The position numbers were made by a program, and so were the translations under genes. The notes under the pieces were generated by a model. That model saw only the letters and a program-made list of their open reading frames with translations. It made no database searches and was not told the origin of the DNA. 64,000 bases of DNA from Epilithonimonas caeni DSM 17710 (lineage in GTDB: Bacteria > Bacteroidota > Bacteroidia > Flavobacteriales > Weeksellaceae): contig NZ_KE384527.1 in the NCBI RefSeq assembly GCF_000426465.1, positions 62,001 to 126,000 on the forward strand. The letters run 5' to 3'. Below, one piece after another: positions 54,916-64,000 of this stretch. Within the stretch, counting starts at the first letter, position 1; each line of letters opens with the position of its first letter.

Positions 54916-57663
54916 CTACTTCACTATTATCTTCACTGTATACAATTTGTTTGAATGTACTTTCATAACGTAAGTCCCTGTCGGGAGACTTTGATTGATG
55001 ATAGAGTAATTCATACTGTTGATGTTTTTGGAAGTGTAGAACAAGCTTCCCGTCATATCATAGATATCGATCTGATCGATCGGATATTTGGATCTCAGGA
55101 ATGTTTTATCACCTTTGTTCACGGGATTCGGATATACCTGCAGCTCATTGTTGTGAGCATCCGGAGCCGTTGTCCCCAGTGTACTGTCCATCATCTGGAA
55201 TTGTACCCGGTTGGAAACCTCGTTGTAAGAATCATTGGTAAAGATCACTATAAAATAATCACCTACTTCCTTCGGCATATTTTCACTAGGGATCTGAAGG
55301 CTTCCACCTGGTTTACCATCGAAATAAGTATAACTTACAAGTGGGTCGATATTGGGATCATCGTTCTTGTGATAGATCCCGATCCAGTCTTTCACGATTC
55401 CCGGTGCATCTGTCCATGTTGCAATGATATTCTCGTTCAGGTTGAACATCGTTTTGTTTATCATCAATTGCGTGATACCATCGCCCACCTGGAAGAACAA
55501 TTTATTGCCCACAGCCTGGTAGCCATCCTCCAACATATATTGGATATAATAATAACCTTTTGCCAAACCACTGAAAGTGAATGTTCCGTTCGTTTTTCCG
55601 TCAATATATTTCCATTGTACAGAGTTAACTTCTCCCGGCGTTTGTCCCACTTTATAGATCCCAACCCAGTCTTTGGCCAAAGCAGGTGCATTTGCAAAAT
55701 TTACAGTAACGGCATTTCCTACCTCATAAACATTCTTATCCGACGACAACTCTACAAACGGACCAACGTAGAAGTATTTTCTATCAGCAAGTTCGGTATA
55801 AGAATCGTTGCTGAAAATAGCAGCATAGTACATCCCCGGCGTTGCAAGTCCAGTACCGAAAGTCATTGTGCCACTCACCTGTCCATTGGTATAACCCCAC
55901 TTCTGTGAAGGCGAAGAACCGGAAGGTGTCTGTGATTTTTTATAAAGCCCGATCCAGTCTTTTGCATTGCCCGGTGTATCCGTATAGATCACTTTTATCG
56001 GCGTATTAGGCTTATAGGCAATCGTATCGGTTTCGATCTTTGTATTGACCGCGGTACTGTTGATGATATTAAAAGATTTTACAGCACTCCAGTCCGACCA
56101 ACTCAAATTTCTGTCCCTATGTCTTACTTTTGTGTAATATGTTCCATTGGTAAGTGTTCCTGCCTCCAAAGTAGCTTTTGTAATATCGACACCTTCGTTC
56201 AGGTCTTTGGATTCATCCACACGGCTTCCTTTTTTTCCGTAAAGATTTTCATAATCCCTGTAAATGTCTTTTTCCAAAATACTGAAATCCGGTGTTTTCG
56301 AAAATACAAACTCTGTAGAGTTCATCAATTCATCCGAAGTTGTACTATAAGCACTACTTTCCACAGTTAAGGGCAGTTCCAGATTCTGACCTGTAAAGTT
56401 GTTAAGAATCGATGGTGTGTCAGGTTTAGTTTTGTTCTTGGCAGAATGGAAAGAATCCATCAAGACATTATCCTTCCATTCGTAGATACTTCCGATCGAG
56501 TAAGATTCTACATTGAATGTCCCTTTATTAATATCCACATCTATGATCTGATACATCCAGTTGGATATCGTTTTCTGGACATCATCAAAATCCTGCTCTG
56601 TAGCCATTCCCCAATACTGGTCCCAGGCGACGCCACCTGAAATGATCTGATAGGTAGGAAAATTTTTAAGCTGTCCCCTGTGATACAAATGATGATGAGC
56701 CCCGATATGCAATACGTGCTTACCAGATGTATTCAAAACAGGCATTACCGTATTACGAATCCAAGTAGAAATATCTCCAACGTATTGCTCTGCCTGATAT
56801 GGTCTGTGCCCTTGAGAGACGATCCAATCCACTGTAGAATCCTGATTCGCTAATGGCAAGATCTGATTGAGCCAATTTAACTGAGCCGCACTCGGGTGTT
56901 CCGTATCAAAGCAAATAAACAGGACATTCCCAACCTGTCTTGCATAATATGCCTCTGAACCGGAAGAAACACCTTTATAAGAAATATCATCCAGAACAAA
57001 ATGGTCGTAATAAGCCTGCATGCCAAGTGTTCCGTAGGTCTCATGATTTCCTACCAAAGTCTGTGTCGGTAACAATCCAGAAAGCTTTCTGTTCTTTTTG
57101 AAGTGGACATTCTCATAATGGTCCAGCGTACCAACATCTACCTGATCGCCCATCATCACTGTCATTGCGATATTATCGGAAGGATCTTTGCCATAACCCC
57201 AAAGCTTAGCGATCTTTCTCTTGGCTGCAGAAACCAACGAGTCAAATCTCGGCACATCCCGCATCTGATTGTCCCCCAAAACCAAAAATCTCAAATGTCC
57301 ATCTGCAGTTGCAGCCTGCCCGGGCAACGGCAATGTCCTGAACGAATGAACCTGAGAAACTCTGTTTCCTGTTTTAACCCTGTAATAATACTTGGTGTTA
57401 GCCGACAGACCACTGACCTTAACAGTATGGTAATAATAGTTGGCATTATAACCTGTGTCCGAGAACACTCTGGCAGTAGCGCTTGAAGTTTTGTCGAGTT
57501 GTGTTTCGGAGTTGCCGTACTCAACAACAGATTCATTGTTGCTTTCGGTTTTCCAGCTGACCGTCATGGAAGTCTGAGAAGGTGCCTGCAAGTAAGGAAA
57601 CAGTTCCTGTGCAAAGATGACCTTATAAAATAATAAGATCAAGAAGATAAATGTCTTTTTCAT
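54916..57663 (-). CDS. T9SS purple-acid-phosphatase-like metallophosphoesterase
   Basis: The 915-residue product has a signal peptide ending V-I-F-A-Q. Residues 20-105 form a PAP-type fibronectin domain (S-M-T-V-S-W-K-T-E). The catalytic domain spans about 120-350: V-L-G-D-N-Q, M-M-G-D-Q-V-D, L-V-G-N-H-E-T, S-Q-G-H-R-P and G-A-H-H-H-L supply the metal ligands. Three tandem units of about 90 residues follow (starting near 541, 633 and 728), each with a K-D-W-I/V-G-I/L-Y core. A type A T9SS sorting domain ends the protein (V-Y-P-N-P-V-N, Y-D-M-T-G, L-P-T-G-T-Y-V-M-K-V). It is probably a secreted phosphatase or nucleotidase. Confidence 0.92.
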   Translation of the reverse strand: MKKTFIFLILLFYKVIFAQELFPYLQAPSQTSMTVSWKTESNNESVVEYGNSETQLDKTSSATARVFSDTGYNANYYYHTVKVSGLSANTKYYYRVKTGNRVSQVHSFRTLPLPGQAATADGHLRFLVLGDNQMRDVPRFDSLVSAAKRKIAKLWGYGKDPSDNIAMTVMMGDQVDVGTLDHYENVHFKKNRKLSGLLPTQTLVGNHETYGTLGMQAYYDHFVLDDISYKGVSSGSEAYYARQVGNVLFICFDTEHPSAAQLNWLNQILPLANQDSTVDWIVSQGHRPYQAEQYVGDISTWIRNTVMPVLNTSGKHVLHIGAHHHLYHRGQLKNFPTYQIISGGVAWDQYWGMATEQDFDDVQKTISNWMYQIIDVDINKGTFNVESYSIGSIYEWKDNVLMDSFHSAKNKTKPDTPSILNNFTGQNLELPLTVESSAYSTTSDELMNSTEFVFSKTPDFSILEKDIYRDYENLYGKKGSRVDESKDLNEGVDITKATLEAGTLTNGTYYTKVRHRDRNLSWSDWSAVKSFNIINSTAVNTKIETDTIAYKPNTPIKVIYTDTPGNAKDWIGLYKKSQTPSGSSPSQKWGYTNGQVSGTMTFGTGLATPGMYYAAIFSNDSYTELADRKYFYVGPFVELSSDKNVYEVGNAVTVNFANAPALAKDWVGIYKVGQTPGEVNSVQWKYIDGKTNGTFTFSGLAKGYYYIQYMLEDGYQAVGNKLFFQVGDGITQLMINKTMFNLNENIIATWTDAPGIVKDWIGIYHKNDDPNIDPLVSYTYFDGKPGGSLQIPSENMPKEVGDYFIVIFTNDSYNEVSNRVQFQMMDSTLGTTAPDAHNNELQVYPNPVNKGDKTFLRSKYPIDQIDIYDMTGSLFYTSKNINSMNYSIINQSLPTGTYVMKVHSNKLYTVKIIVK

Positions 57664-58087
57664 TTAGATTACTTTTTATGCACCCAAAGTAATCTTGCCA
57701 TATGAATCTATAAAAAAACAATCTTTAATTTAGTCTTAAATAAATGATCCAGAAGTCAGAAAATAACATCTCTATTTTAAATTTATAAAGACCAATTATT
57801 ATCTCTATATTAAAAAGAAACTTGATTTCAACGGAACACCATCATTATCAAACGATTAATAAATTAAATAATAAAAACACCTTATCGGATGATACAAATT
57901 CTAAAAATCCTAATTTATAAATTCTTTTTATTGAAAAAAGATCTCGTTTCACAAGAATAAGAAGAAACCTTACATTCAGAAAATTCTCATCCATTAATTA
58001 TTAAAAAAAATAATGACTATTTTAGTGGCATAAACTAATTTGAAATTGGGTCGATAATCTTAAATTACCCATAAATTACTGAACCAT
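57664..58087. other. AT-rich gap between divergent genes
   Basis: The gap is 424 bases of very AT-rich sequence that carries the promoters of the phosphoesterase and of the TIGR04222-like gene. No small reading frame, repeat or clear promoter stands out. Confidence 0.4.
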
Positions 58088-59458
58088 ATGAATACTGAAC
58101 TTTGGGATAAAATACTTCAGTTCAATTTTGATGACCCGCCCAGCGAATATGGATTTACCATACGGCTTGCCAACGAGAACTTCTTGACAAATGTCTTTGC
58201 GGAACTTGCCATTCTGGAATACAAGAAGTTCATGTATCTGGCCGCAACTTCGGAAATGATGGTTTCTCCGTCAGAAATTGTCGATACTGTCTGGCATCAG
58301 CATTTGATCTTCACACAATCTTACCAAAGTTTCTGTACTTTACTCGGCAAACCCATCCAGCATATCCCATCCACGCATAACAGGGAAGAGTTTGAAAAAT
58401 TCAGTCAAGCCAAAGAAAGAACCCAGAAACTGTACTCAGCAATTTTTGGAAAACAACCGGAAAGTGTCTGGGGCTATCAAGGTATGTTTGAAAGCCTGAA
58501 CCTTGACAAAGCCAAATTCAAAATAAGAACTTTCCTTGTATTCGGGATTCTTGCTTTTGTTGCTCTTATAGCACCTTGTTATTTTTTGCTCAAACCGATT
58601 TATATGCAGATCAATAATCCTTATTTCATTATTGGATTTATTGTTTTATGCATTTTAGTATTTACAGGACTTGAATATTACAATCGAAAAAAACTTAAGA
58701 ATTTGGCAAAGGGATTTGATGAAGACTCGTTTATCTATCAGCTTGAACCTTATGAGCTTGTTTATCTAAAAACGCAGAGACTCGAAAACATCATTAATGG
58801 AGCCGTCAACGAGCTAATTGAAAAAAATGTGGTCTTCATAAATTCAGATCAAACAATTGATCTGCTAATATCAAAAAAGGTAAATTCCCCAAAAGAGTTA
58901 CAAATAATCTTAACCCTTGAGGAATCAGGAAGAACGTACTATTCTGAATTATTGAGACGACTGATGAACAAACCTATATTTTACAATACTGCCAAATGTA
59001 TGGAGGCGCTCAAAAAGTATATTAACAAATCCAAGAAATTCGGGAATCTATTTTACATCAATTTTGTTGTTTTGACCATTTTATTGATGTTTAGTTTCGT
59101 ACGAATGACGAGTGGCCTTTTAAGAGAGAAACCCATCTTTCAAATTCTGCTTACAACTGTCTTTTTGATTGTTTTCATCATCTATTACTTGCACAGGCTT
59201 ACAAAACTTTTCTGCACCCAAACTATCCCCGACCTTTATAAAAAAGATATTTTACCCGCAAGAAAAGTTGCGGATGATTGGCAATGGCAATATTTTCTGC
59301 TAGGTTCGGCGGTTTTGACAGCAGCTTTAGTCCCTGTAATCAGCCATATAGAAAAGAATAACCATTTGGGAAGTGACAATGGAAGCAGCGGATCGTCCTG
59401 TGGAAGTAGTTGCGGGAGTTCTTGCAGCAGTTGTGGTGGTTGTGGTGGTGGAGATTAG
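58088..59458 (+). CDS. TIGR04222-like membrane protein with Gly/Cys/Ser tail
   Basis: The 456-residue product starts with a soluble domain that includes I-V-D-T-V-W-H-Q-H-L-I-F-T-Q-S-Y, the motif of glycine-rich-domain-like (GRDP) proteins. Two helices follow at about 160-200, a cytoplasmic helical part, more helices at about 325-365 and 400-430, and a tail of Gly, Ser and Cys (S-S-C-G-S-S-C...C-G-G-C-G-G-G-D). This layout fits TIGR04222 proteins. The Cys-rich tail may bind metal or be modified. The function is unknown. Confidence 0.82.
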   Translation: MNTELWDKILQFNFDDPPSEYGFTIRLANENFLTNVFAELAILEYKKFMYLAATSEMMVSPSEIVDTVWHQHLIFTQSYQSFCTLLGKPIQHIPSTHNREEFEKFSQAKERTQKLYSAIFGKQPESVWGYQGMFESLNLDKAKFKIRTFLVFGILAFVALIAPCYFLLKPIYMQINNPYFIIGFIVLCILVFTGLEYYNRKKLKNLAKGFDEDSFIYQLEPYELVYLKTQRLENIINGAVNELIEKNVVFINSDQTIDLLISKKVNSPKELQIILTLEESGRTYYSELLRRLMNKPIFYNTAKCMEALKKYINKSKKFGNLFYINFVVLTILLMFSFVRMTSGLLREKPIFQILLTTVFLIVFIIYYLHRLTKLFCTQTIPDLYKKDILPARKVADDWQWQYFLLGSAVLTAALVPVISHIEKNNHLGSDNGSSGSSCGSSCGSSCSSCGGCGGGD

Positions 59459-59689
59459 GTGTTGGGCGTTCGCTATTATTCAGTTCTATCTATAGGATTG
59501 TGTGAGAATTCTTCCAATGAAGATGTGAGATCGAATGCAAGATCACTGTGGAAGTTGAGTAGTAATTCCTCCAAAAGTTACGATAAAGGACAATTTCTTT
59601 ATCAATTATAAAAAGAGAAATCATTAAACAGATATCCTATTGCATTGGTAATTTCTTTATTTTAGCCATATCAACAAAAAAACTATTCT

Positions 59690-59872
59690 ATGAAAAAAGA
59701 AGCACCTGTATTTACGATGTGGATTGTTGTTTTGATTGTCGGGGCGGCCTTATACAAACAAATCGACTTTAAAACCATGACTGTCGAAAAACAAGGATTA
59801 TCTGTAATCTATGCGGTGACCCTTATATTTGCTGCAGTTGTACTGATAAGACACTATACCAGAAAAAATTGA
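59690..59872 (+). CDS. Small two-helix membrane protein
   Basis: The 60-residue product has two hydrophobic helices (M-W-I-V-V-L-I-V-G-A-A-L-Y and V-I-Y-A-V-T-L-I-F-A-A-V-V-L-I). It starts at an ATG preceded by AT-rich leader. I do not recognise a family. The gap before it, 59459-59689, shows no other gene. Confidence 0.65.
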   Translation: MKKEAPVFTMWIVVLIVGAALYKQIDFKTMTVEKQGLSVIYAVTLIFAAVVLIRHYTRKN

Positions 59873-59929
59873 ATCGTAATTTTATATTAAATCGTGTTTT
59901 AGAAGATGCTTTTATAGAGAAATCAATTC

Positions 59930-61774
59930 TTATTCAGAGTATAATTTGAGTAATTGTCTATAGCCGATGAGTATTGCAGATTTTGATATAAAACCAATGA
60001 ATTTGTTATTCTCATCTACAACCGGCAGATTCCAATATCCCGTATCGTCAAAGATCTGAAGTATTTCCAAAGCCTTTTTATCCGGATATATTACTGCCGG
60101 TGGCGCTTTCATAATTTTAACAATCGACAGGGAGTCGGTTTCTTTGGAAAAAAGATAAGGCCGAATATCATCGAGGCTAAGAATACCTTTGAGCTTCCCG
60201 ATATCATCCACAACAGCAAAAGTATTTTTGTTCCCGTTCTTTATCATTTCGAACAACTCTGTGACAGATGCATTTACATTGATGGTTTGAGACTGGAAAT
60301 CGATATAATCTTTAGTATTCAAAGAAAATAAAAGATTCTTATCGTGCTTATTGGTAAAGATCTTTCCCTGGTCTGCAAGAGATTTCAGCTCCGGAGAAAT
60401 CGGGGAAAAACGCTTCGCCATCAGATAAGAGATCACCGAGACGATCATCAAAGGGATAAACAGGTCATACCCGAAACTGGATTCGGCGATCAGAAATATC
60501 GCTGTCAATGGCGCGTAGAGGATTCCGCTCATTGCCCCTGCCATTCCTACTAAAACAAGATTTGTCACAGGAACTTCTTTGAAACCTATCTGCTGACAAA
60601 CCACTGCAAACAGAAAACCCGCTGTTCCGCCCGCAAATAGTGACGGCGCGAAATTACCGCCATTTCCACCACTGAAAATTGTGAAAGGTGTAGCAAAAGC
60701 TTTCAGAATTAATACTAAAATCAAGAAGATAATAATCGTAAAATTTCTAAACTCAAAATATCGGAACAAGCTGTTCTCGATAATCACAAGAGTATCACCA
60801 TTAGTAAAAGCTTTGATCGTATCATAACCTTCTCCAAACAAAGGTGGAAACAACACGCAAAGCAATGACAAAACCGCCCCGCCGAACATCGCCCTTCTCA
60901 ATGGCGACATCTTGAGTTTCTTTATAAAGTGTTCTACTCTTTGTGAGATGATCACAAAATATCTGGCATACAAACCTGTTACTACTCCCAGGATAAGATA
61001 ATAAGGAACATTTTTATAATTAAAAGCTTCCCTGGTGTAAAATCTAAAAAGGACATCTTCCTGCAACAATATTCTGGACAACAAACTACCACAAACCGCT
61101 GCCACGACCAAAGGAATAAAATCTGTAAAAACAACCCCTGTCAGCAAAATCTCAAAGGCGAACATGATCCCGGCAATGGGTGCATTGAAAGCCGACGCGA
61201 TTCCCGCCGTTGCACCTGCCGCCAGCAACAAAGTACGTTCTTTGTAACTAAGTCTGTAAGTTTGTGCATAATTGGAACCAATCGCTGCACCCGTTACAGC
61301 AATAGGACTTTCCAGACCGGCCGAGCCTCCTAGTCCCACAGTAATTGCACTTTGTACGATCTGGGAATACATCTTGACAGAGGAAACAATACTTGAGTTT
61401 TGTGCAATTTCGTATAAAATGGCACCAATTCCTTTTCTATCCTGACCTTTAAATAAGGTTTGAACGGTAACGGTCGTCAAAACAATTCCTAAAAAAGGAA
61501 ATACGATATAGAACAGGATCTGGTATTCGAAATGAACTTTGTGGGTTATGAAGTAATGGATATTATGAACCAGGGTCTTTAAAATGACACCTGCCATTCC
61601 CGCTGTAAGACCCACCAAGATACCCGAAAGGAGAAGAAACTGATTTCTACTCAATCGGTTATTTAACCAATGAAGAATAAGTTCATAGCTCTTTACTTTC
61701 TCCAGTCCGAACTGCTGGAAATCTCTTTTGAATTTTAAAAAGCTGAGATATTTTTTTCTGTTATGGATCTTCAC
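59930..61774 (-). CDS. ClC-family chloride channel/antiporter with CBS pair
   Basis: The 614-residue product has the ClC core with its selectivity segments: G-G-S-A-G-L-E-S-P (gating Glu kept), G-G-N-G-G-N-F-A-P, and an N-terminal basic stretch before the first helices. After about residue 490 it has two CBS motifs (T-F-A-V-V-D-D-I-G-K-L-K-G-I-L-S-L-D-D-I and L-P-V-V-D-E-N-N-K-F-I-G-F-I-S-K). The gating Glu suggests an H+/Cl- antiporter or regulated channel. CBS domains usually bind adenine nucleotides. Confidence 0.93.
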   Translation of the reverse strand: MKIHNRKKYLSFLKFKRDFQQFGLEKVKSYELILHWLNNRLSRNQFLLLSGILVGLTAGMAGVILKTLVHNIHYFITHKVHFEYQILFYIVFPFLGIVLTTVTVQTLFKGQDRKGIGAILYEIAQNSSIVSSVKMYSQIVQSAITVGLGGSAGLESPIAVTGAAIGSNYAQTYRLSYKERTLLLAAGATAGIASAFNAPIAGIMFAFEILLTGVVFTDFIPLVVAAVCGSLLSRILLQEDVLFRFYTREAFNYKNVPYYLILGVVTGLYARYFVIISQRVEHFIKKLKMSPLRRAMFGGAVLSLLCVLFPPLFGEGYDTIKAFTNGDTLVIIENSLFRYFEFRNFTIIIFLILVLILKAFATPFTIFSGGNGGNFAPSLFAGGTAGFLFAVVCQQIGFKEVPVTNLVLVGMAGAMSGILYAPLTAIFLIAESSFGYDLFIPLMIVSVISYLMAKRFSPISPELKSLADQGKIFTNKHDKNLLFSLNTKDYIDFQSQTINVNASVTELFEMIKNGNKNTFAVVDDIGKLKGILSLDDIRPYLFSKETDSLSIVKIMKAPPAVIYPDKKALEILQIFDDTGYWNLPVVDENNKFIGFISKSAILIGYRQLLKLYSE

Positions 61775-61846
61775 GAGCGTGAGTTTGAATGCAAATATAC
61801 CAAATGAATAAGAGAATGTCGAACCTCTTTCGTTATCATCAATTTA

Positions 61847-62980
61847 TTATTTAAAAATCTTCTGAGCAAACTCATACAGGCAACGCCTCCAGGTAAGCCA
61901 TTCGTGGTAAGTTCCATCAGATTTGTATCGGATAAATGGATATTTGTTTTGAGTAAAATAATTGCTCAATAAATTATTATAATTGATGAAACGCTGGTCT
62001 TCTTTCTCTCCAATCCCCCTAAAAAAGAAAGGTTTTGATTTCGATTTCAAAAGATTATCAACAGGCAGTTCTTTGAAAGGCTGACTTTCCGTCCCTTCAT
62101 AAATTACCGGACTGAAAGAACCAATCGCTGAAAATAGTTCCGGATAATCTGCTCCAATGAACATCGCCTGGTAACTCCCACGCGAAAGTCCTGCAATGGC
62201 TTTTCTACTGTCTGTTTTATATTTTTTATCGATGTAAGGGATCAGCTCCTGAATCACAACCTTCTCCAGATTTTTGGTAGAAAGAACTGTTCTGGGATAA
62301 TCATCGGCCAATTTCTCTTGCTCAGGATCCAACGCAACACCATGATCCATTACAACAATCATTTCTTTTGCTTTTCCTTCTGCAAAAAGATTGTCGAGAA
62401 TATTTCTGACAAAGCCTTGTTTTTCCCAGCCGGTAATATTCTCGCCAGTCCCGTGATAGAGATATAAAACCGGAAGTTTCTTCGTTCCATAATTTGGAGG
62501 TAAATAAACTTTGAAGTTTCTTTTTCCTTTAGTTATTTCTGAATTTAAACTATCATCAACTATTTTGCCGTGCTTCACATTTTTTTCAAAAAAGAAATCT
62601 TCGCCGGAAGGAACTTCGATTCCGCTTGTTGGTTGTCCATATCCAAAATATAATTCCGTATTTGGGTCATTAGTCCGTTTTCCATCCACATTGAACCAAT
62701 AATAATGAAAACCTATTGCCAAAGGTGAAGTTGAGACATTCCAAAAGCCATCTTTATCTTTGGTTATGGTAGATTTTACAGTTTGCATTCCATCTCCACC
62801 TTCCAGAACCACAGATTTTGCTTCAGGAAAATAAACCCTGAACTTCGCTTTTCTATCATTGTCTATTTTTGGAAACTCTTTTCCGGCTTTTGCTGTTGAA
62901 GAGGTTTTATAGTTTTGTGAAAATAACATCGATGAACTACTTAAAGCGATAACAGCTGTTATGATTTTTAATGTCTGCAT
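61847..62980 (-). CDS. Secreted esterase with CBM48-like N-domain
   Basis: The 377-residue product has a signal peptide ending M-L-F-S-Q. Residues about 35-130 form an E-set/CBM48-like domain (F-R-V-Y-F-P-E-A-K-S-V-V-L-E-G-G-D-G, H-Y-Y-W-F-N-V-D-G). The esterase_D-type alpha/beta hydrolase follows (R-N-F-K-V-Y-L-P-P-N-Y, P-V-L-Y-L-Y-H-G-T-G), with the nucleophile Ser in A-G-L-S-R-G-S-Y and the His in G-T-Y-H-E-W. This is the layout of feruloyl or acetyl-xylan esterases and IroE-like enzymes. The substrate is open. Confidence 0.92.
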   Translation of the reverse strand: MQTLKIITAVIALSSSSMLFSQNYKTSSTAKAGKEFPKIDNDRKAKFRVYFPEAKSVVLEGGDGMQTVKSTITKDKDGFWNVSTSPLAIGFHYYWFNVDGKRTNDPNTELYFGYGQPTSGIEVPSGEDFFFEKNVKHGKIVDDSLNSEITKGKRNFKVYLPPNYGTKKLPVLYLYHGTGENITGWEKQGFVRNILDNLFAEGKAKEMIVVMDHGVALDPEQEKLADDYPRTVLSTKNLEKVVIQELIPYIDKKYKTDSRKAIAGLSRGSYQAMFIGADYPELFSAIGSFSPVIYEGTESQPFKELPVDNLLKSKSKPFFFRGIGEKEDQRFINYNNLLSNYFTQNKYPFIRYKSDGTYHEWLTWRRCLYEFAQKIFK

Positions 62981-63029
62981 TGATCGGAATATGAATTGTT
63001 GAATTTAAGGATCATTTATCTCATAAACA

Positions 63030-63062
63030 AGAAACCGCCTTGGAAATCCGAAGCGGTTTTGA
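63030..63062. terminator. Terminator downstream of the cyanophycin synthetase gene
   Basis: AAACCGCCTT and AAGCGGTTT (63032-63059) pair with one bulge, with GGA/TCC inside. It lies 20 bases after the minus-strand gene at 63079. Confidence 0.75.
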
Positions 63063-63078
63063 TGCAAAATTTTAACAA

Positions 63079-64000
63079 TTATTCGTCCTGGAGCTCTTTT
63101 GCTTGATATTCCTGAACCAATTCTATCGCATTGTGTATCACATCGCTGAGTGCCGTGATAAAAGTCCCTTCTTCGGCCAGGCTCATTGCGTGTTTCAATG
63201 CATCGATCTCTTTCGGGATACATTCGTAGCTGACACTTTTGTCCACACTTTGGATACCTTCCATTATTAATCCGTTGATCTCTTCTTCAGTTCTTCCCCG
63301 CAGATGCTTCTCATTTCTGATGATGATATGGTCAAACATTCTTGCTGCGATCTTCCCACATTCCCGGATGTCATTATCCCGTCTGTCTCCAACGCCCGAA
63401 ATGATCCCGATCTTCTTGTTGGATTCTATATTTCTGAGATAATCTTCTATGGCCTCATAACTTGCAGGATTGTGTGCAAAGTCGATCATCACTTTGAAGT
63501 TCTTAAACTTGAAGACATTCAGCCTGCCCGGAGTCAACTGCGCACTTGGGATAAATGTCGTCAAAGCCAAAGCAATATTAGGAATTTCGAAACCATATAC
63601 ATAAGCCGCCAAAGAAGCAGCAAGAACATTCGCGATCATAAATTTCGCCTTGCCCTCCATCGTGATCGGAATATTCTTGACACGCTCTATCCTGATCTTC
63701 CACTCGCCTTTCTTGATGGTCACAAAACCTTCCTCATAAACACAGGTAATTTTTCCTTCTTTCGCAAATTTTTTGATATGTAGATTATTTTCATCCAAAC
63801 TGAAAAGTGCCACTTTCGGGCGTAGATCATCAGCCAGTCTCATAGAATATTCGTCATCGGCATTCAGGATACACCAACCATCTTTTTTCACGCTGTCCAG
63901 TACCACACGTTTAACCCTGGTGAGATCTTTAAGATTATGAATATCGCTCAATCCCAAATGATCTTCTTTAATATTGGTTAAAACACCAATATCACAACTT
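63079..64000 (-). CDS. cphA: Cyanophycin synthetase, C-terminal part (start beyond window)
   Basis: The frame is open through the window edge and reads S-C-D-I-G-V-L-T-N-I-K-E-D-H-L-G-L at 64000. It is the Mur-ligase-like half: T-N-I-K-E-D-H-L-G, W-C-I-L-N-A-D-D-E-Y, L-T-P-G-R-L-N, I-D-F-A-H-N-P-A-S-Y, G-V-G-D-R-R-D-N-D. In CphA this half adds arginine to the poly-aspartate backbone and the missing N-terminal half adds aspartate. The window also carries the full arginine pathway, but no cyanophycinase is nearby in the visible part. Confidence 0.9.
   Translation of the reverse strand, partial: SCDIGVLTNIKEDHLGLSDIHNLKDLTRVKRVVLDSVKKDGWCILNADDEYSMRLADDLRPKVALFSLDENNLHIKKFAKEGKITCVYEEGFVTIKKGEWKIRIERVKNIPITMEGKAKFMIANVLAASLAAYVYGFEIPNIALALTTFIPSAQLTPGRLNVFKFKNFKVMIDFAHNPASYEAIEDYLRNIESNKKIGIISGVGDRRDNDIRECGKIAARMFDHIIIRNEKHLRGRTEEEINGLIMEGIQSVDKSVSYECIPKEIDALKHAMSLAEEGTFITALSDVIHNAIELVQEYQAKELQDE

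Noticed and set aside
54955-55908. 317-codon open frame on the plus strand inside the metallophosphoesterase
   Set aside because: It is fully antisense to a gene with signal peptide, catalytic motifs and T9SS domain; its own translation shows no domain and odd composition.
1-64000. tRNA or rRNA genes
   Set aside because: I found no cloverleaf or rRNA-like sequence in the gaps; a tool such as tRNAscan would be decisive.

Overview
The window reads as the chromosome of a Bacteroidota bacterium of the Flavobacteriia, most like Chryseobacterium or a close relative in the Weeksellaceae. The signs are AT-rich DNA, TAnnTTTG-type -7 boxes, C-terminal type IX secretion (T9SS) sorting domains, many surface proteins that mature at a Q-V-G-I-N N-terminus, an arginine pathway built on an acylornithine carbamoyltransferase (argF'), and dense short palindromic repeats between genes. 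I see no rRNA, tRNA, CRISPR array or prophage structural module. Layout: 1-11337 is a surface-protein locus. A truncated TPR protein is divergent from a small secreted protein ending in R-P-P-P. It is followed by a repeat-built QVGIN protein, a DUF4469-like protein with a broken N-terminus, a 1707-residue RCC1/Ig/SdrD-like adhesin, a second QVAIG protein and two small proteins. 11352-19695 is ordinary accessory chromosome: cupin, GNAT, SnoaL-like, Ada, methyltransferase, an aspartyl-protease remnant, a five-gene SDR-to-AraC operon, a small lipoprotein and a ParE-type toxin-antitoxin pair. 19747-35483 is pyrimidine and arginine biosynthesis on the minus strand. carB, an S23-type four-helix protein, carA and pyrB come first, with an Lrp-type regulator divergent from pyrB. 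The arginine set is transcribed GNAT, argG, argC, argD, argF', argB, argE, argH. Its intergenic gaps are filled with several families of palindromic and dispersed repeats. 35645-45494 is a plus-strand carboxylate/acetate block: an InsA-like zinc-ribbon protein, porin, MHS transporter, two small membrane proteins, a CrbS-like SSS-STAC histidine kinase, a receiver-only response regulator and acetyl-CoA synthetase. A REP-associated tyrosine transposase flanked by inverted GAA-triloop hairpins sits between the kinase and its regulator. 45702-50356 is a second surface-protein locus on the minus strand. It carries paralogues of three parts of the first one (RPPP protein, QVGIN protein, small helical protein) next to a membrane-anchored LuxR-type regulator. 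50836-64000 holds a T9SS cleaved-adhesin protein, a Crp/Fnr regulator sharing a palindrome with its neighbouring SDR, an HxlR/SDR divergent pair with a clear operator region, a T9SS metallophosphoesterase, a TIGR04222-like membrane protein, a ClC channel, a CBM48-esterase and the end of cyanophycin synthetase. The main leads for new biology are the duplicated RPPP/QVGIN cassettes, the RAYT/REP family that has entered both the acetate operon and the arginine cluster, and a dispersed repeat that sits just upstream of four arg start codons. No searches were run. Family assignments rest on motifs read by eye and on recalled family knowledge.
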